Origin: a virus
Virus record (IMG/VR): IMGVR_UViG_3300032018_000008
Location: 1-45,225 of that record
Length of the DNA stretch: 45,225 nt
Reading direction: 5' to 3' (one strand)
Below the pieces are notes generated by a model. That model was not told the DNA's origin and searched no databases. It worked only from the letters and a program-made list of their open reading frames with translations. Both the position numbers and the translations under genes were made by a program. Below are positions 36,416-44,182 of this stretch, in pieces (within the stretch, counting starts at the first letter, position 1; every line of letters begins with the position of its first letter).

Positions 36416-38070
36416 GCATTTTGTCGGACATAAACAAGAAGATTATATCGAAAGAAAAAGATAAAATCGTAGAGGCTATTTTTCAAGTAGCCTCACATCT
36501 TGTCACTAAGGCAATGGCAAATCTACCTTTAAGTCAAGAAGATTATGATATTGCTTTCGATAGAGAAGTTAAGGCATTAGTTGTAGAATTTAAAATATTA
36601 CTATCAAGAAATGACCATTCATTTGACAAATATGTCGATGAATATATTGACGATTTGAGAAATAATAACGTAGAATCCCCAAAGAATAGAATTTCTAAAG
36701 AAACACTCAGACAATTGGGGGTCGAAACAGAAAAAGGAAAGATAACTGCCCGAGCAGCAACACACATGGCGAGCCGTCTAGGTAAAGCATCGAGCAAAGT
36801 ATCATTTTCTGATTTTGGTATAAAGATAAGCCCAAAAACAGAAAATGAAACGAAAATACCAACTAGCACCATTGGTAAAGCATTCTCAGTCTTTTCTAAA
36901 AAGATATTCGACCCAAACATAGACAAAACATCATCAACGTTTGGGTCAGCACAAAAATTAGATAGGGGAGCATTTAATAAGGACGATCAATATCAAAAAG
37001 AAATGTTAATGGTATTGAAACATATAGAAGATAACATTGGTGATGCGACTAAAGAAGAGAAATTGCTAGCCAAAGAAATAAAGAAATTAGCAGGTGTAGA
37101 TGAAATAAAAAGTAAAAGAAAAGAAGCTGAGGAAGAATATAAATCATTAGAAGGAACCAGAGCCAGAATGACTCCTGGAGCCAAAGCAATACTAGATGTC
37201 TCTGTTGGTTTGATTGGATTAAGTAAAAAGGGATTTGGTGCTATTGGTAATAGATTAAAGAAAAAGAAAAATGTAGATACAACCACAAATGAAGAAGAAC
37301 AAATAGACACCACAGCAAATAAAGAACAAATAGAACCGAAATCTGCCAGTGGGGTTTCGTATAAGATGGATCCAAATGATTCAGCATTGGAAGAAGCAAA
37401 TTACGAAGATAAAGTTAAGAATGAGGTGGAATTGGTAGAGTTCCACAAAAAAGAGATAGAACTATTAACGAAGATATCTGAGAAAGAACCAGAAACGAAA
37501 AAGGATGGTGGTATCATGGACGGTATAAAGACCGCCATAACGGCTGCCATATCGGGAGCATTAGGTGCTGGATTAATTGCTATGGGTGGTACTATCGTTG
37601 GTGCTATGAAAACAGGAATGTCTTTTCTCGGTAAAGGGGCTGGAGTATTAGGTGCGGCTGGTGTAGGGTATGAAATCGGTACAAAAGTATACGAGAATTT
37701 AGACGAGGATACTAAAACTAACATAGGTGGTACAATAAACACAATCGCAAATAAGTTTGGATTAGGTGTCGATGAGGATGAAATTAGAGAAACAAATAGA
37801 AAGCATAATGAAGATGCTGCTAGAGTAGCAGCAGCCTACAAGAAAAAAAGAGCGGAAAATTTAGAAGAGAAAACAGCAAAAAATATAGAAAACAAAGAAA
37901 ATAAGGAATCTGAAAAGATGTCCAAAGCTTTGTCTCCTATAATAAGTCAATCATCTAACAATAATGTTAGTGCGCCAGTAATACAACAAATAAAACCAAA
38001 AGATGCCCCTCGAAATCCAGATAGTAGCTTGATGCTATATCTAAATTCGAGGGTAGCAAAGTTCTTTTAA
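36412..38070 (+). CDS. Tape-measure/hub protein candidate, gp29-like position (552 aa)
   Basis: It follows the tail chaperone genes, the usual place of the tape measure (T4 gp29, 590 residues). Residues 1-340 are mostly helical and charged. Residues of about 370-425 are hydrophobic and Gly-rich (AAISGALGAGLIAMGGTIVG), as in many tape measures. A Lys/Glu helix (NKENKESEKMSKAL region) precedes a Ser/Asn-rich end. I see no enzymatic domain. The start overlaps the frameshift-frame stop (ATGA) and lacks a strong ribosome site. The stop overlaps the convergent gp32 stop. It could instead be another hub protein. Confidence 0.55.
   Translation: MSILSDINKKIISKEKDKIVEAIFQVASHLVTKAMANLPLSQEDYDIAFDREVKALVVEFKILLSRNDHSFDKYVDEYIDDLRNNNVESPKNRISKETLRQLGVETEKGKITARAATHMASRLGKASSKVSFSDFGIKISPKTENETKIPTSTIGKAFSVFSKKIFDPNIDKTSSTFGSAQKLDRGAFNKDDQYQKEMLMVLKHIEDNIGDATKEEKLLAKEIKKLAGVDEIKSKRKEAEEEYKSLEGTRARMTPGAKAILDVSVGLIGLSKKGFGAIGNRLKKKKNVDTTTNEEEQIDTTANKEQIEPKSASGVSYKMDPNDSALEEANYEDKVKNEVELVEFHKKEIELLTKISEKEPETKKDGGIMDGIKTAITAAISGALGAGLIAMGGTIVGAMKTGMSFLGKGAGVLGAAGVGYEIGTKVYENLDEDTKTNIGGTINTIANKFGLGVDEDEIRETNRKHNEDAARVAAAYKKKRAENLEEKTAKNIENKENKESEKMSKALSPIISQSSNNNVSAPVIQQIKPKDAPRNPDSSLMLYLNSRVAKFF
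38007..38053. terminator. Long hairpin at the convergent gp29-like/gp32 junction
   Basis: An 8-bp perfect stem (38007-38014 with 38046-38053) is continued by 5-bp and 4-bp stems separated by small bulges, with loop TTGAT. It lies inside the 3' coding end of the rightward gene. On the plus strand TTCTTTT follows 10 nt later. The two stop codons overlap, so there is no other space for a terminator. Confidence 0.45.
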
Positions 38071-38924
38071 TCGTCGTTGGCTAATCCTTGAATCATAGCC
38101 ATAATATCATCGTCATCGTCCGATTGTGTCGGTGTTTCTATGCGAGTTGATTCTTTAGGTGGCCGTCTATTCTCTGCATCCTCTTCTTTAAGTTCCGATA
38201 CTTGAGCAACACGAATTGTATTACCCAATACAATATCCAAACGTTTTTGAAGTTGCTCAACAGTTTTGAATTTGCTTTCATCCAAAAACTTTGAGATATC
38301 GTTTTCGTCGGAATATTGCGATTTGAAGTCTACAGATACTTTACTTTCTGTCTTTTCGAATTCGGACTTATCGTAATTTGTTTCATTATCAACCTTACGA
38401 ATCTTCAATTTAAAATTAGTCCATGGTGCATCATCTTCCTTAAGACCGAACACGTCCAACTTTTCGTCATCTTCATCAACTGGTTGAAGACCATCAACTA
38501 ATTTATCGAAAATCTTCTTACCGAATTTGAACATGAAAACCTTGCCTTCATTTTCTGGAGTCTTTTTATCTTCAATCACCAGAATACGGGCGATGAATGA
38601 TGTCTTGCGATTCATTCCATGTTTGCGAGCTTCGTCTTTGGTCAGTTGGGCATAAAGTTTTGAATTTGCTTCGCATACTGGACAATCTTTTTCGATTGTT
38701 GTTGGGCACTCTTCAATAAGCCATTTATTAGTAGCTGACTTGAATCCATGATTATATGTTTTTACGAAATGAACGCCATCTACTCCAGGGAGAAACTTGA
38801 TTGTAGCACCACCATTACCAGCGGCGTCCCGTTGAGGGTAATAAAATACTTCTTTATCTTCTCTGTTACCGCCTGATTGTTTTGCTTTATTTACTGCTGA
38901 TATCAATTTATCAAATGCACTCAT
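38067..38924 (-). CDS. 32: Single-stranded DNA-binding protein gp32
   Basis: ATG at 38924 is preferred because AAAAGGA precedes it; an in-frame ATG 30 nt upstream lacks a ribosome site. The 285 residues follow T4 gp32 (301). They have an N-terminal basic segment, a core with GNGGATIKFLPG, a zinc site made by His in TYNHGF and Cys in ECPTTIEKDCPVC, then RKTSFIARILVIED and GKVFMFKFGKKIFDKL. The acidic tail ends SDDDDDIMAMIQGLANDD and would bind partner proteins. gp32 coats single-stranded DNA in replication and recombination and loads gp59. The order gp33-gp59-gp32 is as in T4. Confidence 0.9.
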   Translation of the reverse strand: MSAFDKLISAVNKAKQSGGNREDKEVFYYPQRDAAGNGGATIKFLPGVDGVHFVKTYNHGFKSATNKWLIEECPTTIEKDCPVCEANSKLYAQLTKDEARKHGMNRKTSFIARILVIEDKKTPENEGKVFMFKFGKKIFDKLVDGLQPVDEDDEKLDVFGLKEDDAPWTNFKLKIRKVDNETNYDKSEFEKTESKVSVDFKSQYSDENDISKFLDESKFKTVEQLQKRLDIVLGNTIRVAQVSELKEEDAENRRPPKESTRIETPTQSDDDDDIMAMIQGLANDD

Positions 38925-38971
38925 TTTTTTTCCTTTTATTGTGGCATCTGGCATTCGCCTAATATTGCCTA

Positions 38972-38977
38972 ATTATA
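38972..38977 (-). promoter_or_regulatory. Possible gp32 promoter (-10 TATAAT)
   Basis: CGGTATAAT lies on the minus strand about 48 nt before the gp32 ATG. No good -35 box is visible 16-18 bp upstream (ATGAAT), so it may need an activator, as middle promoters do, or may be inactive. Confidence 0.4.
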
Positions 38978-39008
38978 CCGATAGAATCACTTTATTCATA
39001 ATGTAATT

Positions 39009-39042
39009 ATTAGAGAATCGGCAGTCTCTAATTATATTTATC
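39009..39042 (-). promoter_or_regulatory. Late promoter plus hairpin upstream of gp32
   Basis: The minus strand reads AGATAAATA at 39035-39043, and an inverted repeat ATTAGAGA/TCTCTAAT (39009-39016 with 39025-39032, 8-nt loop) lies directly downstream. With T4 geometry transcription would start at 39029, inside the first arm. The TAA of the 50-aa gene is part of the promoter. Confidence 0.45.
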
Positions 39043-39190
39043 TCAAAAAAAACCGTATCTCCGAAAGTAAATCTTCATCGACTTCTTCTAAGTCTAATGA
39101 TTCGTCATATTCTTGCTCTTTTTGTTTTTTGTATAATGAAGACCTATTTGTTTCTTCGTCGGAATGTTTGTTATGTAATTTTTTGTCCAT
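39038..39190 (-). CDS. Small acidic protein between gp59 and gp32 (50 aa)
   Basis: ATG at 39190 lies 20 nt inside the gp59 end. The protein starts MDKKLHNKHSDEETNRSSLY and ends in an acidic then hydrophobic stretch (LDLEEVDEDLL, SEIRFFLR). No ribosome site is evident, so coupling to gp59 would be needed. I recognise no family. The hydrophobic C-terminus after an acidic run could be a protein-binding tail. Confidence 0.45.
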   Translation of the reverse strand: MDKKLHNKHSDEETNRSSLYKKQKEQEYDESLDLEEVDEDLLSEIRFFLR

Positions 39191-39752
39191 GTTTAAATTT
39201 TAGCATAAATGGTGTATATTTTGAAATCCTAAATCCTTCTTCTTTTACCAAAGGGTCTATTGATTTTGTCCAACTATCAGTAAAACTATGCACACTATTA
39301 AGAAGGCAACAGCACTCAATACTGACATAATTCTGAAGATATAACTGTAGAATAGGAGCTGCGTTTCCTGTTCTAGTCGGTGCCATAATTTGTTCGAGTG
39401 ATATGGTTTTACTTTTTCTAAGTTCTCTGACACAGTTTAAATCCTTTTCGATATTTTCAGAAAATCTTGAATAAAATTTATTATGCTTTGATGCTATTAC
39501 TTCTGCGTCTTCGAATTTCCCATAAACCCAATTATTTGAATACAGAAAATTGAATACGCATAACCTTAACGCCCTTTCTTGGCTATCCAGTTTCTTGGCA
39601 CCATAAACAAAAACATCTTTGTCTATCCTCTCATTGAATATATCTTTAGATATTGATTTTATCGTACCATTATATTTAAAAAAATCAAACTGAGAAGAAA
39701 AATGCAAATGGCATGTATGGTAGATATAAAAAAACTGATATGGACTTAACAT
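39171..39752 (-). CDS. 59: DNA helicase loader gp59
   Basis: The 193 residues follow the layout of T4 gp59 (217): an N-terminal HMG-like region with YQFFYIYHTCHLHFSSQFDF, the central 'ALRLCVFNFLYSNNWVYGKF' and FEDAEVIASKHNKFYSRFSE stretch (T4: ALIFISNLVANQDAWIGDIS...), then a C-terminal QLYLQNYVSIECCCLLNSVH. gp59 loads helicase gp41 on gp32-covered forks. The gene lies between gp33 and gp32, as in T4. The ATG is 1 nt after the gp33 stop. Confidence 0.8.
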   Translation of the reverse strand: MLSPYQFFYIYHTCHLHFSSQFDFFKYNGTIKSISKDIFNERIDKDVFVYGAKKLDSQERALRLCVFNFLYSNNWVYGKFEDAEVIASKHNKFYSRFSENIEKDLNCVRELRKSKTISLEQIMAPTRTGNAAPILQLYLQNYVSIECCCLLNSVHSFTDSWTKSIDPLVKEEGFRISKYTPFMLKFKHGQKIT

Positions 39753-39753
39753 T

Positions 39754-40023
39754 TTACAGCATAGGCAAAGTCGATTCTGGTTTTAGCATCCCGTTTTCCA
39801 TTGCTTCGATATGCAATTTAGACCTGAGAAGAGGCGATATTAATTTATTCTTTACCAACTCTTCTGGGTCTATACCATTTGTGTCACAAACTTGCATAAC
39901 AGCATCTATATATGAAATATCATCTGATACAACTACATTATTGACATATACATAGAACTTTTCGGCAGTAAGAAATAGTGATTCTAATTCGGATTTCTCT
40001 ATCATACTATTCTGTACCCTCAT
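39754..40023 (-). CDS. 33: Late transcription co-activator gp33
   Basis: The core SYIDAVMQVCDTNGIDPEEL, then SPLLRSKLHIEAMENGMLKP aligns with T4 gp33 (SYLEATTAFLEENSIPETQF ... EKIQSEAIDENLLRP). gp33 bridges RNA polymerase and the sliding clamp at late promoters. It is 89 residues against 112 in T4. The T4 C-terminal clamp-binding tail (TLDFLL) is not present; this protein ends ESTLPML. ATG at 40023 overlaps the upstream gene; ATG at 40005 is an alternative. Neither has a strong ribosome site. Confidence 0.78.
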   Translation of the reverse strand: MRVQNSMIEKSELESLFLTAEKFYVYVNNVVVSDDISYIDAVMQVCDTNGIDPEELVKNKLISPLLRSKLHIEAMENGMLKPESTLPML

Positions 40024-40438
40024 CTTGATTATTTAGCCATTTTTTTAGAGGAAACTTGAACCTATGTTTTGATGCATCAGATAACCAAACGATGTTATCT
40101 CTACCAGCAGCGAACAACAAATTTGTTTGGATATCTACCTCACTATCGAGAGGAATTATAAATCCCAAACCAAGATGTTTTGCCAAATTGGCATAATACT
40201 TGCCAATTGACTTACAGAAGTTATCACCACTAGAACAAAATGAAGGATACATCGTGATTGTCATAGTTGAGTAATTCAATACACAAATAGATGTCATAAC
40301 ATTGGTGTTAGACCATTGTTGATATTTGGTATCGTATGTACGGAAATATCTAACAACTTCGACTTTATGTTTATCGGCAATACTTTTAATCGGCCACGCA
40401 CGTTCTAGTGCTATTCCTTTTTCTAATGTCTTTCTCAT
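40007..40438 (-). CDS. Hypothetical protein (143 aa)
   Basis: ATG at 40438 is chosen because AAGGAG lies 7 nt upstream and the previous gene stops 1 nt before it. The protein starts MRKTLEKGIALERAWPIKSI and has VEVVRYFRTYDTKYQQWSN, then ICVLNYSTMTITMYPSF and a Cys pair. The pattern looks like a small alpha/beta protein. I do not recognise it. It sits in the early/middle replication operon ahead of gp33. Confidence 0.65.
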   Translation of the reverse strand: MRKTLEKGIALERAWPIKSIADKHKVEVVRYFRTYDTKYQQWSNTNVMTSICVLNYSTMTITMYPSFCSSGDNFCKSIGKYYANLAKHLGLGFIIPLDSEVDIQTNLLFAAGRDNIVWLSDASKHRFKFPLKKWLNNQDEGTE

Positions 40439-40439
40439 T

Positions 40440-40634
40440 TCACAACTCCTTGTAATATAATCCGACATTTTTAATGCTATCGGTACGAACCATTACTGAC
40501 CGTTTAAAGTCTGTTGTCACTTCAATAAAAGGAACACCGTCAATATTCTTCCGTACTGGATCATTTTCTAGTGCATACATGATAAGAGATTCATCATATA
40601 TTGATTCATATTTAATAAACGTATACTTTTTCAT
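40440..40634 (-). CDS. Conserved small phage protein (64 aa)
   Basis: GGAG precedes the ATG by 7 nt. The segment YALENDPVRKNIDGVPFIEV, then RSVMVRTDSIKNVG, occurs in small proteins of many T4-like phages as far as I recall, with no assigned function. It is one of a run of tightly packed genes from 42726 to 38067. Confidence 0.65.
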   Translation of the reverse strand: MKKYTFIKYESIYDESLIMYALENDPVRKNIDGVPFIEVTTDFKRSVMVRTDSIKNVGLYYKEL

Positions 40635-40635
40635 T

Positions 40636-41685
40636 TTAGAACTCCAATTTACTCATAACAAAATCCCTAACAATTTTACAGATAGGACTATTTAAATCTT
40701 TACCTGTAAATCCAGATGCTGCTATTGTATCTAATTCTTCCTTGAAGATATCTGACATAGTCCATTTTATCATATCACCCATTTTTTTCAAGTCAACTTC
40801 CCCTCCGTTAAGAGTATCGAAAACAATCTGGCATCCTTGTTCTAGTCTACCATTGTTTGCTAGAGTGTGCGCCAAAATTTGTATATCAGAAATACGATCA
40901 ACATCGACATTTGCTAGAGTTTTGACCTTGGTATTGCTATGCTTTTCTCCTTTTACTTTGAACCAATATACAGAATCTTCATATCTGGGAGTTACACATC
41001 TCCAAACTATTCCTTCTCCAATTCCCTCTATACCAAAAGAAAATCCCACAGGACATTTTTCTTCAACAAGTTTTGTTAGTTCGTTAAGTTCATTCTGTAT
41101 CAGATGTGGCTGGTCGAAGTCAATATCTACTTCAAATGACTGGAATTGCCAAATATTATATATTTGATATCTATTTCCTGTATGCCCAGACATGATACTG
41201 GATACTTGTTTAGCAGTCAAGTAATCCTTATTGCCATATTCGTCAACCAATGCGATACCAAACACTACAAACATTTTATCCAATTGGGAAATAGCAACAC
41301 CCTTTTGAATGTTGCCACCACAATATTCTCCAAATACGATGACTGTTTTGTCCGCTCTATCAGTAACAATATGAGTGGTCTCGATTATAGATTCGGCAAT
41401 TTCTTTTCGTCCTTCGATAAACATAGCAAACCCAGCGTTATCGTGCATAGGTGTGATTATATTCGTTCTTGATTGACACCAAAATTCGCCATTGGGAGAC
41501 CTAGCAAATCCTGCATTAGTTCCATGTAGTTTTACTGTCCCTTCGAACTTCAATGTTGGTGCCTTCCTACTCTTATCGAATATAGGCTCTCCGTTTTCAT
41601 CAACACCAACATATGCTGTTTGGTGTGTAACATGCTTAACAACGTTACGGAATTGTTCTATGCTAGGCCACGGTATATGTTTCAT
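40636..41685 (-). CDS. RNA ligase, Rnl2-like
   Basis: All nucleotidyltransferase motifs are visible: motif I KLHGTN with the adenylated Lys near residue 52, motif III VIVFGEYCGGNIQKGV, motif IV FGIEGIGEGIVWRC, and motif V VYWFKVKGEKHS. The N-terminus FEGTVKLHGTN is the usual entry. The C-terminal domain is helical and ends FTGKDLNSPICKIVRDFVM, comparable to the Rnl2 end. The length (349) is close to T4 Rnl2 (334). It would seal nicked RNA, for example after host tRNA cleavage. It starts 5 nt after the 77-aa stop. Confidence 0.85.
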   Translation of the reverse strand: MKHIPWPSIEQFRNVVKHVTHQTAYVGVDENGEPIFDKSRKAPTLKFEGTVKLHGTNAGFARSPNGEFWCQSRTNIITPMHDNAGFAMFIEGRKEIAESIIETTHIVTDRADKTVIVFGEYCGGNIQKGVAISQLDKMFVVFGIALVDEYGNKDYLTAKQVSSIMSGHTGNRYQIYNIWQFQSFEVDIDFDQPHLIQNELNELTKLVEEKCPVGFSFGIEGIGEGIVWRCVTPRYEDSVYWFKVKGEKHSNTKVKTLANVDVDRISDIQILAHTLANNGRLEQGCQIVFDTLNGGEVDLKKMGDMIKWTMSDIFKEELDTIAASGFTGKDLNSPICKIVRDFVMSKLEF

Positions 41686-41690
41686 GATAA

Positions 41691-41924
41691 TTACTCAAGA
41701 GTTATTTTACCATTATAGTCCACAAGTAAATCTTCATCCCATGATTCTCCAGTATACTTGCTGATGGTTTTCCCTACAGTAAACCCATCAGCAGAAACGC
41801 CATGTATCAATGTACCATATGCACCATCGTCATCGATGTCTGTTATTAAAAATACAGCATCCTCTGCTACGGTTGATACCATCAACTTAGGAAATCCATC
41901 ATTATCGATTCTTTTGGTTTTCAT
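41691..41924 (-). CDS. Hypothetical acidic protein (77 aa)
   Basis: AAAAGGA lies before the ATG within the end of the upstream gene, and the gap is 1 nt. The sequence LMVSTVAEDAVFLITDIDDD, then GTLIHGVSADGFTVGKTISK, suggests a small beta-barrel. No known family. Operon position is between the 266-aa protein and the RNA ligase. Confidence 0.6.
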   Translation of the reverse strand: MKTKRIDNDGFPKLMVSTVAEDAVFLITDIDDDGAYGTLIHGVSADGFTVGKTISKYTGESWDEDLLVDYNGKITLE

Positions 41925-41925
41925 A

Positions 41926-42726
41926 TTAAATCCTTTTCACTCTGTTAATTTTAGTTTGTGTTTGACCAAGATAAACATCGTGGTCTTTAATTGTTGCTTT
42001 GATATTCAGAATTTCACCGACATCAGCGATAAATGTGCCCATTGCCACAATACATTCTTTTTCTTTGGTGACCATTGTAATTACGTTGACATATCCATAA
42101 TATCCCATAAATCCTTTTTTGCTGATAACAGTAACACCATATAACTCAACCTTTTCTTTTTCCTTACCAAACTTTGCATCGATCTTAGCAACTGGAAGTT
42201 TCATATCTGAACAATTAGCAATAACTGCATCTTGAATAGCTAACATAATAACATCATTAAACACAGATGTCAAAATCCAATTAACATATCCGATTGGAGC
42301 ATCACGAAATTCCTTATCAGCATATGATCCAATCGGATATTTTCCCATCGCTATTACATTTAACAACTCATTCAGCCGTTCTTTTCTTCCATTTGCCCAT
42401 TGTTCTTCGCGGGCATCGATAGCTTTTTGTCTTTCTGCCATTTGCTCAGCATTACACCGAGTAATTTCTCTCATTTCCTCTTTGAGTGAATCAAATGTTG
42501 TTTGTAGTTGAATACCCATCGCCTCGGATGCTGATACTGCTTTATCGAATGCATCAGAGGAGTCTTGAGATAAGTTATAATGATGGAATGAACGGAGTTC
42601 TGTCACTGTTTCACCAGCACCGCCAATATAAGAACAATGTAGATATGTTTCCCTGAGGGTGAAATATGCTCCAGTTGCACCGACACCAATAATAAGCTTA
42701 GGGATAAACGTTGTGTGGTTATACAT
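41926..42726 (-). CDS. Phage protein with central helix and C-terminal beta domain (266 aa)
   Basis: The N-terminus contains LIIGVGATGAYFTLRETY. Residues of about 65-130 form a charged helix (FDSLKEEMREITRCNAEQMA) likely to be a coiled coil. The middle MGKYPIGSYADKEFRDAPIG, YVNWIL resembles the short 'G.y.g...ip..Yi.Wl' motif at the C-terminus of some exonuclease-X-like and phage proteins. The last 45 residues (GEILNIKATIKDHDVYLGQT ... NRVKRI) recall a small domain at the end of many phage proteins. Function is unknown. It has promoter copy 3 and AGAG upstream. Confidence 0.6.
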   Translation of the reverse strand: MYNHTTFIPKLIIGVGATGAYFTLRETYLHCSYIGGAGETVTELRSFHHYNLSQDSSDAFDKAVSASEAMGIQLQTTFDSLKEEMREITRCNAEQMAERQKAIDAREEQWANGRKERLNELLNVIAMGKYPIGSYADKEFRDAPIGYVNWILTSVFNDVIMLAIQDAVIANCSDMKLPVAKIDAKFGKEKEKVELYGVTVISKKGFMGYYGYVNVITMVTKEKECIVAMGTFIADVGEILNIKATIKDHDVYLGQTQTKINRVKRI

Positions 42727-42759
42727 TTCTTGCTCTTCAGTAGTGGTTCGATGATTTAA

Positions 42760-42787
42760 ATTATACAGATCAATAATTAAATGTCAA
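42760..42787 (-). promoter_or_regulatory. Sigma70 promoter, copy 3
   Basis: TTGACA (42782-42787) and TATAAT (42760-42765) are 16 bp apart. It is the same block as the other three copies with small changes. It starts the operon from the 266-aa gene toward the RNA ligase and the replication genes. Confidence 0.88.
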
Positions 42788-42911
42788 ATTTATTATCATT
42801 GGCGGAGATGAAATTAGTAGAAAGTGCTTGTCGATATGCTTGAATTACGTTCATGTTTTTATATAACATTCCGCTTATACCACACCAGATATGCATTGGT
42901 ATATTTTCCAT
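42777..42911 (-). CDS. Small hypothetical protein (44 aa)
   Basis: The ATG overlaps the stop of the TNTG gene (TAATG), with GAGGA 6 nt upstream. The protein MENIPMHIWCGISGMLYKNM continues with VIQAYRQALSTNF. Its last codons, TTT GAC ATT TAA, overlap the -35 box of promoter copy 3, the same arrangement as the 55-aa gene at promoter copy 1. Confidence 0.5.
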   Translation of the reverse strand: MENIPMHIWCGISGMLYKNMNVIQAYRQALSTNFISANDNKFDI

Positions 42912-43747
42912 TATGCTTCCTCAAATTCGCAATTGCTATTTAATGTATAAAAAATATTTTCTTTTAGTTCAATACCATCTACAATTGCTGCCTTTATACA
43001 AATAAGATCACCAGACGTTGAATAATGACAAAGCACTATTGCTGACCCAAAAGAAGCTTTAGCTTTGCTATTCACACCTGTCGCCATTGCAACCGAATTT
43101 ACTCCTTCGACACTAGCAGCAGATTGGCGACCTGTATTAGTAGCAGCAGATTGGCGACCTGTATTAGTAGCAGCAGAATAATCCCCGGTATTAGTAGCAA
43201 CAGATTGATAACCTGTATTAGAAGCAGCAGATCGGAGACCTGTGGTAGTAGCAACAGATTGATAACCTGTATTAGTAGCAACAGAATAAGCCCCGGTATT
43301 AATAGCAGCCGATTGACTTCCGGTATTAGTAGCAGCAGATTGGCGACCTGTATTAGTAGCAGCAGATTTATCCAGGGTATTAGTAGCAGCAGATCTGTGA
43401 CCCGTATTAGTAGCAGCCAAATGATCTCCGGTATTAGTCCCATTATTCAGGATATAATCGACCCCTGCATTACATAATTCAGCCAATGATAATTCTTTAA
43501 CAACAGTTAATATCGATGAGGCTATTTTCGAATCATCGTTGTGCGTTTCAATATCACCACTAGATTCAGTCAAACAGAAGCGCGAATTAGCAGGTGGATA
43601 ATATGCAAATACATCAATAGGATTTACACAAGCATGAAACCCCGAAGCGCAAGCTTCCACTTTTCCTGTATGAGTGAATGTCTCACCAATATTGAATTGA
43701 AAATCCCTACAAGAGAGATTTTGATTAAAGCCTTTAAAAGTTTTCAT
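42911..43747 (-). CDS. DUF7666-like plus TNTG-repeat protein, 278 aa
   Basis: The N-terminal 105 residues are almost the same as in the 302-aa paralogue (MKTFKGFNQNLSCRDFQFNI, EACASGFHACVNPIDVFAYY). About 11 units of xxSAATNTG follow; one unit has TNTL, one AINTG and one ASNTG, so this array is more diverged. The cap ASVEGVNSVAMATGVNSKAK and GSAIVLCHYSTSG are shared, but the last 30 residues (IKAAIVDGIELKENIFYTLN) differ from the other two. The ribosome site TGAGGAG and promoter copy 4 support the start. Function is unknown. Confidence 0.78.
   Translation of the reverse strand: MKTFKGFNQNLSCRDFQFNIGETFTHTGKVEACASGFHACVNPIDVFAYYPPANSRFCLTESSGDIETHNDDSKIASSILTVVKELSLAELCNAGVDYILNNGTNTGDHLAATNTGHRSAATNTLDKSAATNTGRQSAATNTGSQSAAINTGAYSVATNTGYQSVATTTGLRSAASNTGYQSVATNTGDYSAATNTGRQSAATNTGRQSAASVEGVNSVAMATGVNSKAKASFGSAIVLCHYSTSGDLICIKAAIVDGIELKENIFYTLNSNCEFEEA
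43109..43437 (-). repeat. 27-bp tandem repeats of TNTG protein (11 units)
   Basis: The 27-bp units have the core gtattagtagcagc and the same small set of variable codon pairs (RQ, DY, YQ, LR, AY, SQ, DK, HR) as in the two arrays near 25-26 kb, which suggests sequence exchange between loci 17 kb apart. Confidence 0.88.
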
Positions 43748-43778
43748 TTAGTTGCTCCTCAGTAGTTCGATGATTTGA

Positions 43779-43806
43779 ATTATACAGAGCAATAATTAAA
43801 TGTCAA
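43779..43806 (-). promoter_or_regulatory. Sigma70 promoter, copy 4
   Basis: TTGACA (43801-43806) and TATAAT (43779-43784) are 16 bp apart, in the same 45-bp block. It drives the 278-aa TNTG gene. Confidence 0.88.
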
Positions 43807-43966
43807 ATGATTATTTTCCATGAGTTGTTTGTTTCGAGTAAAACGTAATTCCTATACCATACCGGCGATAATGGAGTTAAATGTAATTCCGAAAGAAGAC
43901 CGAATTCTAGTAAAGATTGTTTGATATGCGGAATGAGAGACCTAAATATGCCTGTACCTCGCCATG

Positions 43967-44182
43967 TCAACTACTGCACGCGACTAAAGATCGTGCAGCT
44001 TGCCCACTCCCATGACTAACTGACAATAATATGCCAGACCTCTCGATTTTACTAGTCATTTTCTGTAGGGCCAATGGGATTTCTCCCAAGTCGCCTATTG
44101 CATACGACTTTATTGCTTCCCCGTAGCAGTCAAATTGACCAATACGAAGGACATTATTTATGTAATTCTTTTCCTTGTTATA
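43967..44182 (-). pseudogene. Possible 3' remnant of a tnpB-like gene
   Basis: An open frame without a start codon begins after TAG at 44183-44185. It reads NNVLRIGQF, then EAIKSYAIGDLGEI and finally GSGQAARSLVACSS before TGA. The end is encoded by a hairpin with a CTTTAGTCGCG loop. Peptides of the ARSLVA type encoded by such hairpins occur, to my knowledge, at the 3' ends of IS200/IS605-family tnpB genes, where the sequence also belongs to the guide RNA. The zinc ribbon and RuvC motifs are absent, so only a tail could remain. Confidence 0.35.
43974..43998 (-). repeat. tnpB-end-like hairpin, copy 1
   Basis: CTGCACG (43974-43980) pairs with CGTGCAG (43992-43998) around an 11-nt loop. The core gcgactaaagatc is shared exactly with copy 2 at 44292-44314. 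Confidence 0.6.

Noticed and set aside
38924-38954. Longer gp32 start at 38954
   Set aside because: No ribosome site precedes it. AAAAGGA sits correctly before ATG 38924, and the shorter form fits gp32 length.
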